DNA of 64,000 bases from Bog-473 sp963719485. Lineage in GTDB: Bacteria; Actinomycetota; Acidimicrobiia; Acidimicrobiales; RAAP-2. The notes beneath the pieces are model-generated. The model was not told the DNA's origin. It ran no database searches and saw only the letters and a list, made by a program, of their open reading frames with translations. The DNA is taken from contig OY970387.1 in the NCBI GenBank assembly GCA_963719485.1, positions 744,001 to 808,000 on the forward strand. The letters are read 5' to 3'. The position numbers and the translations under genes were made by a program. Positions 52,361 to 60,630 of this stretch are shown here, piece by piece (within the stretch, counting starts at the first letter, position 1; the number at the start of each line of letters is the position of its first letter).

Positions 52361-53119
52361 TCAGGAACCGGCCACCGCCCCGAGATAGGGCGGGGGCTCC
52401 CCACCCCCGTGGACCAGCAGGTTGGCGCCGGTCACGAAGGAGGCGGCCTCGCTCGAGAGGTACAGGCAGGCCTCGGCGACGTCCGCCGGCGTGCCCATCC
52501 GCTGCATGGGAACGGTGGCGGTCGCGCGCTCCATGCCCTCGGCGCCGCCGTAGAAGTCGTCGCCGGCGCCGGTGTCGAGGAGCCCCGCGGTGACGCAGTT
52601 GACCCGCACCAGGGGGGCCCACTCGACGGCCAGCGTCTGCGTGAGGTTGATGAGGCCCGCCTTGGCCGCGCCGTAGGCGGAGGCGCCGGGCGACGGGCGC
52701 GTCCCGGACACGCTGGAGATGTTGACGATGGATCCGCCGTCCTCCTGCACGGCCATCACCTTGTGGGCCGACTGGGCGCACCAGAGAGGCGCCAGCAGAT
52801 TCAGGTTCACGATCGCCTCGACGAAGCGCGGCGTTGCCTCCGCCGCCATGACGTGCGGCGAGCCACCGGCGTTGTTGACCAGGACGTCGAGCCGGCCGAA
52901 GTGCTCGACGGCCTTGGCGATGACCCGCTCGGCGTCGGGCGGCTTGCGGACGTCGGCCGTGACGAACACCGCCCCCTCGACCTCGGCCTCGTGGCGCCCG
53001 CAGGCGACGACGTGCGCCCCGGCGGCGGCGAACGCTGCCACCACCCCGGCCCCGACGCCGCGCGAGCCGCCCGTCACCACCACGACACGCTCGCTGAAGT
53101 CGTAGACGGGCTGGGTCAC
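52361..53119 (-). CDS. SDR family oxidoreductase of the steroid cluster
   Basis: 252 residues from GTG 53119. Classical SDR: TGGSRGVGAGV cofactor loop at ~18-28, NNAGGSPHVM, active Ser in NISSVSG, YGAAK Tyr/Lys, and the SFVTGANLLVHGGGEPP end. It is divergent from echA20-ipdA-ipdBC, the same layout as the mycobacterial Rv3549c/Rv3550 region from memory. It may oxidise or reduce a ring C/D steroid intermediate; IpdF-type activity is possible but cannot be told from sequence. A 15-bp palindrome lies in the shared promoter. Confidence 0.9.
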   Translation of the reverse strand: MTQPVYDFSERVVVVTGGSRGVGAGVVAAFAAAGAHVVACGRHEAEVEGAVFVTADVRKPPDAERVIAKAVEHFGRLDVLVNNAGGSPHVMAAEATPRFVEAIVNLNLLAPLWCAQSAHKVMAVQEDGGSIVNISSVSGTRPSPGASAYGAAKAGLINLTQTLAVEWAPLVRVNCVTAGLLDTGAGDDFYGGAEGMERATATVPMQRMGTPADVAEACLYLSSEAASFVTGANLLVHGGGEPPPYLGAVAGS

Positions 53120-53220
53120 CGGGCAAACCCTACGGCACCGCCCGGATCGGCGGCCGGGCCCGCCGGGCGGGGTTCGCGTTGGCCCGGCTGCGCACCCTGG
53201 CCTAGGTTTCGTCCGGCTTT

Positions 53221-53235
53221 CTGACGCCGCGTCAG
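53221..53235. promoter_or_regulatory. Palindromic operator candidate before echA20
   Basis: CTGACGC-C-GCGTCAG is a perfect 15-bp palindrome 28 bp before the echA20 start and ~100 bp before the divergent SDR. A copy with two changes lies before the thiolase operon at 60362-60376. Confidence 0.6.
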
Positions 53236-53263
53236 GGCCCAGACGAGGAGATCCGGCGACCGC

Positions 53264-54022
53264 ATGCCCATCGATGTGATCCAGGAGCACGACGGGATCG
53301 CCGAGGTGGTCATCGACCACCCCCCGGTCAACGCGCTCGGCGTGGCGGCCTGGTTCGCCCTCGCCGACGCCCTCATCGCGGCGGGCCGGGTGCCGACCAA
53401 CCGGGTCGCCATCCTGCGGGCGACCGGGCGCGGCTTCTGTGCCGGCGTCGACATCAAGGAGATCAACGCCAAGGGCGACGAGGCGCTGGTCGGGGTGAAC
53501 CGGGGCTGCGCGGCCGCCTTCGCCGCCGTCTACGACTGCGAGGTGCCGGTGATCGCCGCGGTGCAGGGCTTCTGCCTCGGCGGCGGCATCGGCCTGGCCG
53601 GCAACGCGGACATGGTCGTCGCGTCCGAGGACGCCACCTTCGGGTTGCCCGAGGTCGACCGCGGCGCTCTGGGCGCCGCCACCCACCTGGCCCGCCTCGT
53701 CCCTCAGCACGCCATGCGCAAGATGGTCTACACCGCCAAGCCCATCACCGCCGCCGAGCTCGCCCGCTACGGCTCGGTCGCCGCGGTGGTGCCGCCGGAC
53801 CGCCTCCATGCGGCCGCACTCGAGCTGGCCGCCGACATCGCCGCCAAGAGCCCGACCATCATCCGCCGGGCCAAGGAGTCGCTCAACGGCATCGACCCCG
53901 TCGACGTGAAGCGCAGCTACCGGTTCGAACAGGGCTTCACCTACGAGCTCCACGTGCGCGGCGTGGCCGACGAGCAGCGGGCCGCCTTCGTCGAGAAGCG
54001 CGACGCCGACACCTCCCAATGA
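53264..54022 (+). CDS. echA20: EchA20-like ring-opening CoA hydrolase
   Basis: 252 residues with GAGGAG upstream. Crotonase fold: RVAILRATGRGFCAGVDIKEI (first oxyanion Gly/Ala), VIAAVQGFCLGGGIGLAGNADMVVA (second), DATFGLPEVDRGALGAATHLARLV, and the C-terminal KRSYRFEQGFTYELH. In mycobacterial steroid degradation EchA20 hydrolytically opens ring D of a hexahydroindane intermediate, before IpdAB opens ring C. The assignment rests on family look and on the echA20-ipdA-ipdB-ipdC gene order, which is conserved here. Stop is 7 nt before the ipdA GTG. Confidence 0.87.
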   Translation: MPIDVIQEHDGIAEVVIDHPPVNALGVAAWFALADALIAAGRVPTNRVAILRATGRGFCAGVDIKEINAKGDEALVGVNRGCAAAFAAVYDCEVPVIAAVQGFCLGGGIGLAGNADMVVASEDATFGLPEVDRGALGAATHLARLVPQHAMRKMVYTAKPITAAELARYGSVAAVVPPDRLHAAALELAADIAAKSPTIIRRAKESLNGIDPVDVKRSYRFEQGFTYELHVRGVADEQRAAFVEKRDADTSQ

Positions 54023-54029
54023 GTGTCTG

Positions 54030-54923
54030 GTGAGCGACAAGCGCACGTCAATCGACGACATCGTCGGCGAGCTCCGCCCGGGCATGACGGTCGGGATCGG
54101 CGGCTGGGGCTCGCGTCGCAAGCCCATGGCCGTCGTGCGCGCCATCTGCCGCTCGGACCTGAGCGACCTCACCGTCGTGGCGTACGGGGGTCCCGACGTC
54201 GGGCTGCTCTGCGCCACCGGCAAGGTGCGCAAGGTGGTCTGCGGCTTCGTGACCCTCGACTCCATCGCGCTCGATCCGCATTGGCGGGCCGCGCGCCAGC
54301 ACGGGCTGGTCGAGGTCATGGAGGTGGACGAGGGCATGTTCTTCCTCGGCCTCCAAGCGGCCTCCTGGCGCGTCCCCTTCCTCCCCACCCGGGCCGGGTT
54401 GGGCTCCGACGTCCTGACCTTCAACCCGGACATGCAACTGGTCCGCTCCCCCTACGGCGAGGGGCACCCGTACCTGGCCGACCCCGCCGACGCCGACGTC
54501 GAGCTGGTGGCCATGCCGGCCCTCCACCTCGATGCCGCCATCATCCACACCAACCGGGCCGACACCGCCGGCAACGGCCAGGTGCTGAGCCCCGACCCGT
54601 TCTTCGACCCCCTGTTCCTCGGCGCCGCCGAGCGCCGCTTCATGACGACCGAGTCGATCGTGGAGAACGGCGCGCTGGCCGACGGGACCCACCCGATCTC
54701 GAGCGTGCCCATCCACCGCATGTTGGTCGACGGCGTGGCCGAGGCCCCGGGCGGCGCGCACTTCACGGCCAATCCCCCGGACTACGGGCGCGACGAGTCG
54801 TTCCAGAAGGAGTACGCCGCCTCGGCTGCCGACCCCGCCGAGTGGGAGGCCTTCGCCAAGCGTTACGTCTTCGTCGACGACGACGAGTACCGGGCCCACG
54901 TCGCGGAGCGCCCGGGAAGATGA
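54030..54923 (+). CDS. ipdA: IpdA-like CoA-transferase-family hydrolase, alpha subunit
   Basis: 297 residues, GTG start. It has the CoA-transferase family I alpha fold: DDIVGELRPGMTVGIGGWGSRRKPMAVV, TVVAYGGPDVGLL, then ASWRVPFLPTRAGLGSDVL and HLDAAIIHTNRADTAGNGQV. In steroid degraders IpdA pairs with IpdB and opens the last ring (COCHEA-CoA) by a retro-Claisen-like hydrolysis, with no acyl transfer. The stop overlaps the next ATG (ATGA), so the subunits are made together. Confidence 0.92.
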   Translation: MSDKRTSIDDIVGELRPGMTVGIGGWGSRRKPMAVVRAICRSDLSDLTVVAYGGPDVGLLCATGKVRKVVCGFVTLDSIALDPHWRAARQHGLVEVMEVDEGMFFLGLQAASWRVPFLPTRAGLGSDVLTFNPDMQLVRSPYGEGHPYLADPADADVELVAMPALHLDAAIIHTNRADTAGNGQVLSPDPFFDPLFLGAAERRFMTTESIVENGALADGTHPISSVPIHRMLVDGVAEAPGGAHFTANPPDYGRDESFQKEYAASAADPAEWEAFAKRYVFVDDDEYRAHVAERPGR

Positions 54924-56797
54924 CCGAGCCTGTGCGTGTCATCGGCGTGACCCGGGCTGAGTCCTGCGTCATCGGCTGCGCCGAGGCCTGGCGTGGGGCC
55001 GGCGAGGTCATGGCCAGCCCGTTCGGCACCATCCCCGCCCTCGGCGCCCGTTTGGCCAAGCTGACCTTCGCGCCCGACCTCGTCCTCACCGACGGCGAGG
55101 CCGCGCTCATGGTCGGGGCGCCGCCCATCGCCACCCCTCCCGCCGCACTCGCGCGAGAGGCGACCATGCCCTATCGCAGCGTCTTCGACGTCGTGTGGTC
55201 GGGCCGGCGCCACATCATGATGATGGCCAGCCAGATCGACCGCACGGGTAACCAGAACATCTCGGCCATCGGGCCCCACGACAAGCCCAAGGTCCAGCTC
55301 GTGGGCGTGCGCGGCGCGCCGGGCAACTCGGTCAACCACGCCACCAGCTACTGGGTGCCCGACCACACCGTGCGCACCTTCGTGGAGCAGGTCGACGTGG
55401 TGAGCGGCGTGGGCTACGCCCGGGCCGCCGCGGCCGGGCGCGGGGCCACCCGCTTCCACGACATCCGCCGCGTCGTCTCGAACCTGGGCGTGTTCGACTT
55501 CGAGACGCGCGACCGCACCATGCGCCTGTGCTCGCACCATCCCGGCGTCACCGTCGACGACATCGTTGCCGCAACTGGCTTCTCGCTGACCATCCCCGAC
55601 GACGTGGCCGAGACCCGGCTGCCGACGCCCGAGGAGCTCGAGCTCATCCGCGCCCTCCTCGATCCGGGCTCCCAGCGCGATCCGCGAGGTACGAAGCTGA
55701 CCGCGGACGACGGCGCCGGCGCAGGGGCCGGGGCGCTGCATCCGGCGCTCCACACCGAGCTGTGCAAGCGCCTGGGCGTGCGCTACCCGCTGGTGCAGAC
55801 CGGCATGGGCTGGGTGGCCGGGCCCCGCCTGGTGGCCGCCACGAGCGAGGCGGGCGGACTCGGCATCCTGGCTTCGGCCACCATGAACCTCGAGGAGCTG
55901 GCGGCGGCCATCGCGGAGGTGCGCCGACGCACGGCGGCCCCGTTCGGCGTCAACCTGCGCACCGACGTGGCCGACGTGCACGAGCGCATTGAGCTCATGA
56001 TCGAGACCGGCGCCCGGGTGGCCAGCTTCGCCCAGGCCCCCAACGCGGCCCTGGTCACCCGGTGCAAGGAGGCGGGCCTTTTCGTGGTGCCCACGGTCGG
56101 CGCCCGCCGCCACGCCGAGAAGGTGGCCGAATGGGGCGTCGACGCCGTCATCGCCCAGGGCGGCGAGGGGGGCGGGCACACCGGCACCGTGCCCACCACG
56201 CTCCTGCTCCCCCAGGTCGTCGACGCCGTCGGCGACCGTGTCCTCGTCCTGGGTGCGGGCGGTTTCTTCAACGGGCGGGGCCTCGTAGCCGCCCTGTCCT
56301 ACGGTGCCGCCGGCGTGGCCATGGGCACCCGCTTCCTGCTCTCGGCCGAGAGCCGCGTGCCCGACGCCGTCAAGGCGCTGTACCTCGGCACCCCGGTCAC
56401 GGGGACCGTCGTGACGACCAAGGTGGACGGCGCGCCCCAGCGGGTCGTGCGCACCGACCTGGTCGACCACCTCGAATCGCAGTCATGGTTGCGCGCGCTG
56501 CCGCGCGCGCTGCACAGCGCGTACCGCTTCCGTCAGGAGACGGGCGCCAGCTTCACCTCACTGCTGCGCGAGGGGCGCGCCATGAAGGAGGGCAACGAAC
56601 TCACCTGGGCCCAGGTCGTCATGGCCGCCAACGCTCCCGTCATGACGAAGGCGGCGCTGGTCGAAGGCCGCACGGACGTCGGCGTCCTGCCGACGGGTCA
56701 GGTCGTCGGCGTGATCGATTCGCTGCCGACGGTGGCCGACATCATCGCCGCCGTCATGACGGAGGCCGACGGTGTCTTGCGGGGGTGGACCGCCTAG
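54920..56797 (+). CDS. IpdB-IpdC fusion: ring-opening hydrolase beta subunit plus flavin reductase
   Basis: 625 residues without any stop. Residues 1-~255 are IpdB: VRVIGVTRAESCVIGCAEAW, ASPFGTIPALGARLAKLTFAPDL, NQNISAIG, RFHDIRRVVSNLGVFDFE. An Ala/Gly linker (ADDGAGAGAGALHPALHTEL) follows at ~262-281. Residues ~285-625 are a nitronate monooxygenase-like FMN TIM barrel, as in IpdC: RYPLVQTGMGWVAGPRLVAA, GGLGILASATM, FGVNLRTDV, AQGGEGGGHTG and LGAGGFFNGRGLVAALSYGA. In mycobacteria ipdB and ipdC are separate neighbouring genes. Here two steps of the same pathway are joined. The end overlaps the next, convergent gene by 3 nt. Confidence 0.9.
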   Translation: MTEPVRVIGVTRAESCVIGCAEAWRGAGEVMASPFGTIPALGARLAKLTFAPDLVLTDGEAALMVGAPPIATPPAALAREATMPYRSVFDVVWSGRRHIMMMASQIDRTGNQNISAIGPHDKPKVQLVGVRGAPGNSVNHATSYWVPDHTVRTFVEQVDVVSGVGYARAAAAGRGATRFHDIRRVVSNLGVFDFETRDRTMRLCSHHPGVTVDDIVAATGFSLTIPDDVAETRLPTPEELELIRALLDPGSQRDPRGTKLTADDGAGAGAGALHPALHTELCKRLGVRYPLVQTGMGWVAGPRLVAATSEAGGLGILASATMNLEELAAAIAEVRRRTAAPFGVNLRTDVADVHERIELMIETGARVASFAQAPNAALVTRCKEAGLFVVPTVGARRHAEKVAEWGVDAVIAQGGEGGGHTGTVPTTLLLPQVVDAVGDRVLVLGAGGFFNGRGLVAALSYGAAGVAMGTRFLLSAESRVPDAVKALYLGTPVTGTVVTTKVDGAPQRVVRTDLVDHLESQSWLRALPRALHSAYRFRQETGASFTSLLREGRAMKEGNELTWAQVVMAANAPVMTKAALVEGRTDVGVLPTGQVVGVIDSLPTVADIIAAVMTEADGVLRGWTA

Positions 56798-57204
56798 ACG
56801 CTGTCGGCGCTGCCGTTGGAGGCAGCAGCGGCATTGCCCTGGGCGACGCGGCGCAACAGGTTCGACACCCGCTGGTGCGTCACTCCAAAGAGGTGGGCGA
56901 TGCTCGGGATGCTCTGCCCCTCGGCGCGCAGCGCCACGACGAGCGAACGGCGGAGATAGCCGCTCGCCTCGGACTGGCGGCGCAGGACCGTGCTCACCAG
57001 CTGCACGGTGCCGGGCTCGTCCTCGTCCCCGAGGATCGCCTTCCACTCCCGCCCGTTCTGCCGGGCCAGACGGACATCGGCGATGCGCTTGGAGAGCAGC
57101 CGCTCACTCTCGGCGTTCTCGCGCAGCACGGCTTCCAGCTCGTCGAGTGCCCGCAGCACGTCATCAGACCCGGTCCCGTTCCGCTCGGTGTTCTGGTCCG
57201 GCAT
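56794..57204 (-). CDS. Small helix-turn-helix protein
   Basis: 136 residues from ATG 57204; an ATG at 57270 would add 22. Charged helical N-half (DELEAVLRENAESERLLSKRIADVRLARQNG), then YLRRSLVVALRAEGQSIPSIAHLFGVTHQRVSNLLRRV, a helix-turn-helix of the kind found at the end of small actinobacterial regulators. It is probably a DNA-binding regulator. It lies between the ipd genes and the Ltp2-like operon and could be their local regulator, but this is only position. Its stop shares CTAG with the ipdBC stop. Confidence 0.75.
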   Translation of the reverse strand: MPDQNTERNGTGSDDVLRALDELEAVLRENAESERLLSKRIADVRLARQNGREWKAILGDEDEPGTVQLVSTVLRRQSEASGYLRRSLVVALRAEGQSIPSIAHLFGVTHQRVSNLLRRVAQGNAAAASNGSADSV

Positions 57205-57450
57205 TGCGCTCTTCGCTCCTCTTCGCTGTGTCGCTTCCTGACGCAGCTCAGTCGCCTCTGTGGCCAACATGCAGGTCGTTCCTCCAATCAGTGGAGCCGT
57301 TCCGCGCCGACCCCGTCACAAGACGACCTACACATGCACCAGCCTAAGCAGGCACTGCACGCATACGGCGTCAGCCCTGCCAATACCCGAAACGATCCGG
57401 CTCACACACGATGCGGGCGCGTAGGCCCGAACTTGCCCGCTACCTGGGTT

Positions 57451-58674
57451 TCAGCGACGCAGGAGGACCGAGGATCCGTGCCCGAACAGGCCCTGGTTGG
57501 CCGTGACGGCCACCCGGGCCCCCTCGACCTGATGCCCCGACGCCGTGCCGCGCAACTGCCACACGCATTCGCACACCTGGGCGATGGCCTGGGCGGGGAT
57601 CGCCTCGCCGAAGCAGGACAGGCCACCCGAGGGGTTGACGGGCACCCGGCCGCCCAGCGTGGTCGCGCCGTCGCGCAGCAGCTTCTCCGCCTCGCCCTCG
57701 CTGCACAGGCCGATGTCCTCGTACCAGTCCAGCTCGAGCGCGGACGAGAGGTCGTAGACCTCGGCCAGGTTGACGTCCTCGGGGCCGATGCCGGCCTCGG
57801 CGTACGCCGCCGTGGCAATGGAGGGCCGGAAACCTGCGGCGGTCACCGCCGCGTCGTGCCCACCCGTCGTCGCCGCGGCCGAGTCGGTGGAGAAGTTCGG
57901 CATCTCGATCACCGTGTTGGGGAACGTCGGGGTGACGGTCGACACCGCATCGATGGTGACGAGCGGCTCCGCGCCGCCGGCATGGCGCCGGGCGAATTCC
58001 ATCGACGTGAGGACGAGGGCCGCGCCGCCGTCGGAGGTCGCGCAGATCTCGAGCAGGCGCAGGGGGTCCGCGACCATCGGGGAGGCCAGGACCTCGTCGA
58101 CGGTCACCTCCTTGCGGTAGCGCGCGTAGGGGTTGGCGAGCCCGTGCCGCGCGTTCTTCACCTTGACCTGCGCGAAGTCCTCCTCGGTGGCGCCGAAGCG
58201 GTCCATGCGCCGGCGCGCGTACAGGCCGAAGTAGGTCGGGTTGGTCGCGCCCATGAGATGGAAGCGCAACCAGTCCGGGTCGTCCTTGCGGTCGCCGCCG
58301 CCGACAGGGGCGAAGAAGCCCTTGGGCGTCGTGTCGGCGCCCACCACGAGCGCCACGTCGCACAGCCCGGCCAGGATCTGCGCCCGCGCGTTGGCGATGG
58401 CCACCGCACCCGACGCGCAGGCCGCGTAGACGCTCGAGACGCGTGCCCCCGTCCAGCCCAGCGCCTGGGCGAAAGTCGCCCCGGACACGAAACCCGGGTA
58501 GCCGTTGCGGATGGTGTCGGCGCCCGAGACGAACTGCATGTCCCGCCAGCCCAGCCCGGCGTCGGCCAGGGCGTCCCGGGCGGCCGCCAGCCCGTACTCG
58601 ACGAAGGGACGCCCCCATTTGCCCCACTCGTGCATGCCCGCACCGAGCACTGCCACCCTCTTGTCGTCGGGCAT
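57451..58674 (-). CDS. Ltp2-like SCP2-thiolase family aldolase
   Basis: 407 residues from ATG 58674. Thiolase fold of the lipid-transfer protein type: VAVLGAGMHEWGKWG, ALADAGLGWRDMQFVSGAD, VSSVYAACASGAVAIANARAQ, ATSDGGAALVLTS, DVNLAEVYDLSSALELDWYEDIG, NPSGGLSCFGEAIPAQ and ANQGLFGHGSS. Its partner, a DUF35 protein, is encoded 2 nt upstream, as in the mycobacterial Ltp2-ChsH2 aldolase that removes propionyl-CoA from the steroid side chain. The side-chain role is inferred. Confidence 0.9.
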   Translation of the reverse strand: MPDDKRVAVLGAGMHEWGKWGRPFVEYGLAAARDALADAGLGWRDMQFVSGADTIRNGYPGFVSGATFAQALGWTGARVSSVYAACASGAVAIANARAQILAGLCDVALVVGADTTPKGFFAPVGGGDRKDDPDWLRFHLMGATNPTYFGLYARRRMDRFGATEEDFAQVKVKNARHGLANPYARYRKEVTVDEVLASPMVADPLRLLEICATSDGGAALVLTSMEFARRHAGGAEPLVTIDAVSTVTPTFPNTVIEMPNFSTDSAAATTGGHDAAVTAAGFRPSIATAAYAEAGIGPEDVNLAEVYDLSSALELDWYEDIGLCSEGEAEKLLRDGATTLGGRVPVNPSGGLSCFGEAIPAQAIAQVCECVWQLRGTASGHQVEGARVAVTANQGLFGHGSSVLLRR

Positions 58675-58676
58675 CT

Positions 58677-59171
58677 TCAGGCCTCCCCGCCGCTCGCCGT
58701 GACATCGGCGCCGAGCGGGCGCCACTTCCACACCAGGTAGTCGCAGTCGTCCTCGGTGTAGAGGGTGTCGACGACCAGCTCGACCTCGTCGCCCACCGTG
58801 AGGTCGTCGACCGTCACCCCGGCGACCACCTGGCCCATGACGACCAGCTTCTCGGCCGCCAGCTCCACGGCGGCCAGACAGAAGGGCACGTAGGGGTCGG
58901 CCGCCACGTACGGGGGCGGCGGCTGGTAGCGGGCGTCGGTGTACGACCAGATGCGGCCGCGCCGGGAGAGCTCGACCGTCTCGAAGGTGGTGGAGCTGCA
59001 GTCGGGATTCCGGCAGTAGCTGGACTCCGCGGGGAAGGCGTAGGTCCCGCACGCCGTGCACCGCGACCCGAGCAGCGCCGGCGACGCACCGCCGGCGCCG
59101 TCGCCGTCACCGTCACCGTCGCCGGTGGTGAACCATCCCTCGACCGCGGGGACCCGCGTCGTCGCGCCCAT
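58677..59171 (-). CDS. DUF35 zinc-ribbon/OB-fold partner of the aldolase
   Basis: 164 residues. Zinc ribbon C-x2-C ... C-x4-C (SRCTACGTYAFPAESSYCRN, then PDC), followed by the OB-fold: GRIWSYTDARYQPPPPY, FCLAAVELAAEKLVVMGQVV and VGDEVELVVDTLY. In mycobacteria the equivalent DUF35 domain is fused to a MaoC-like hydratase (ChsH2); here it stands alone. A Gly-Asp repeat (GDGDGDGDG) coded by GTC/ACC-type hexamers lies before the ribbon, likely a flexible loop. ATG overlaps the thiolase stop (TGATG), and the aldolase gene follows 2 nt later. Confidence 0.9.
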   Translation of the reverse strand: MGATTRVPAVEGWFTTGDGDGDGDGAGGASPALLGSRCTACGTYAFPAESSYCRNPDCSSTTFETVELSRRGRIWSYTDARYQPPPPYVAADPYVPFCLAAVELAAEKLVVMGQVVAGVTVDDLTVGDEVELVVDTLYTEDDCDYLVWKWRPLGADVTASGGEA

Positions 59172-60349
59172 CAGCCGATCCGCTCCAAGATCGTGGCGTT
59201 CGCCTGCCCGCCGCCCTCGCACATCGTCTGCAGGCCGTAGCGGGCCCCCGTACGCTCCATCTCGTTCAGCAGGGTGGCCATGAGGCGGGCGCCCGAGCAG
59301 CCGGTGGGGTGGCCGATGGCGATGGCGCCGCCGTTGGGGTTCACCTTGGCCATGTCGGGTCGATACTCGCGCTCCCAGGCCAGTACGACCGAGGCGAAGG
59401 CCTCGTTGATCTCGACCACGTCCATGTCGTCGAGCGAGAGTTTGGCCTTGGCCAGCACCAGCTCGGTGGCGGGGATGACCGCGGTCAACATGATCTGGGG
59501 GTCGTTGGCCGCCACGGCGAAGGTGTGGAAGCGCGCCCGGGGCCGCAGCCCGAGCGACGACGCGCGCTCCTCGCTCATGATCAGCACGGCCGCGGCGCCG
59601 TCGGAGATCTGCGACGACGTTCCCGCCGTCACGCTCCCCGTCTCGGAGAAGGCCGGCTTGAGGTTGGCCAGTTTCTCGAGCGAGGTGTCGCGGCGCACAC
59701 CCTCGTCCGCGCTGAGCAGCCCGGTCACCTCGGCCGCTCCCGGGACGTCGGGATGGACGCGCGCCTCGAGCGGGACGATCTCGTTGTCGAAGCGGCCCCC
59801 GTCTTGGGCGGCGGCCGCCCGCTGGTGCGAGCGCAGCGCGAACTCGTCCATGGCGTCGCGTGTGATCTTCCAGCGCCGGGCGATCTCCTCCGCGCACTCG
59901 CCCTGATGGATGAGCTCGAAGCGCTCCCGGTAGAGCGGGCCGTAGGCCTCGCCGGGCCCGTGCTCGGTCGTCGAACCGATCGGCACCCGGCTCATCGACT
60001 CGATGCCGGCCCCGATGGCCACGTCCATGGCGCCGGCCATCACGGCCTGGGCGGCGAAGTGGATGGCCTGCTGGGCCGAGCCGCATTGCCGGTCGACCGT
60101 GGTCCCGGGGACCGACTCGGGGAACCCCGCCGCCAGCGCGGCGTTGCGGGCGATGTTCATGGCCTGCTCCCCGACCGTCATGGTGCAGCCCATGATCACG
60201 TCCTCTACCAGGGAGGGGTCCAGGTCGTTGCGGGCCAACAGGGCCGCCAGCGGCTGGGCGGCCAGGTCGGTGGCGTGCCATCCGGACAGGCGGCCCCCCC
60301 GGCGGCCCACCGGGGTACGGACGGCGTCGACGATCACGGCGTTGGGCAT
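59171..60349 (-). CDS. Acetyl-CoA acetyltransferase-type thiolase (FadA5/FadA6-like)
   Basis: 392 residues from ATG 60349. True thiolase with all catalytic residues: Cys89 in DRQCGSAQQA, NEAF in VVEINEAFASV, GHPTGCSGAR and the second Cys in MCEGGGQANA. It thiolytically releases acetyl-CoA from a 3-ketoacyl-CoA in the cytoplasm. The neighbours suggest a steroid side-chain (FadA5) or ring (FadA6) role; I cannot separate these from sequence. First gene of an operon with DUF35 and Ltp2-like genes. The palindromic site at 60362-60376 lies only 13 bp upstream of its ATG. Confidence 0.94.
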   Translation of the reverse strand: MPNAVIVDAVRTPVGRRGGRLSGWHATDLAAQPLAALLARNDLDPSLVEDVIMGCTMTVGEQAMNIARNAALAAGFPESVPGTTVDRQCGSAQQAIHFAAQAVMAGAMDVAIGAGIESMSRVPIGSTTEHGPGEAYGPLYRERFELIHQGECAEEIARRWKITRDAMDEFALRSHQRAAAAQDGGRFDNEIVPLEARVHPDVPGAAEVTGLLSADEGVRRDTSLEKLANLKPAFSETGSVTAGTSSQISDGAAAVLIMSEERASSLGLRPRARFHTFAVAANDPQIMLTAVIPATELVLAKAKLSLDDMDVVEINEAFASVVLAWEREYRPDMAKVNPNGGAIAIGHPTGCSGARLMATLLNEMERTGARYGLQTMCEGGGQANATILERIG

Positions 60350-60361
60350 AAGGGGGCAATT

Positions 60362-60376
60362 CTGACGCCGAATCAG
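60362..60376. promoter_or_regulatory. Operator candidate before the thiolase operon
   Basis: CTGACGCCGAATCAG matches the palindrome at 53221-53235 at 13 of 15 bases, including the flanking TT side. A partial third copy, TGACGCCGAAAAC, is at 60560-60572. Confidence 0.55.
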
Positions 60377-60438
60377 ATCCGGTGCCAGACGTGCCCCTCG
60401 GGCGCGACCGACGGGGTCCTCCACCCATCAGCGGCGGG

Positions 60439-60487
60439 GATACTTTCTGGAACTATCCACGAACTCGTTGATAGCTTCAGAAACATC
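60439..60487. promoter_or_regulatory. Large imperfect dyad in divergent promoter
   Basis: GATACTTTCTGGAACTATC faces GATAGCTTCAGAAACATC across 12 bases. The loop holds AACTCGTT, the AACnnGTT core found in KstR-type operators, though its flanks differ from the TnnAAC...GTTnnA consensus. It lies between the thiolase operon and the lipoprotein esterase gene. Confidence 0.4.
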
Positions 60488-60630
60488 TCCCGGCGGAGAG
60501 ACCTGCGCTCGTCGTTCGTCTCGTTTGTGGGGTTTCCTGGAGCCGGATCGGTCCGGAATTGACGCCGAAAACCGGGGCGGAACCGGGGCGGAACCCGCCT
60601 CCCGTCCCTGATGGACCAACATTGACACCC

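Noticed and set aside
54863..56470. 535-residue minus-strand frame opposite ipdBC
   Set aside because: His/Gly/Asp-rich shadow of a high-GC coding strand; no motif.
60462..60469. Canonical KstR box
   Set aside because: Only the AACnnGTT core fits; the outer T and A of the known consensus are replaced.
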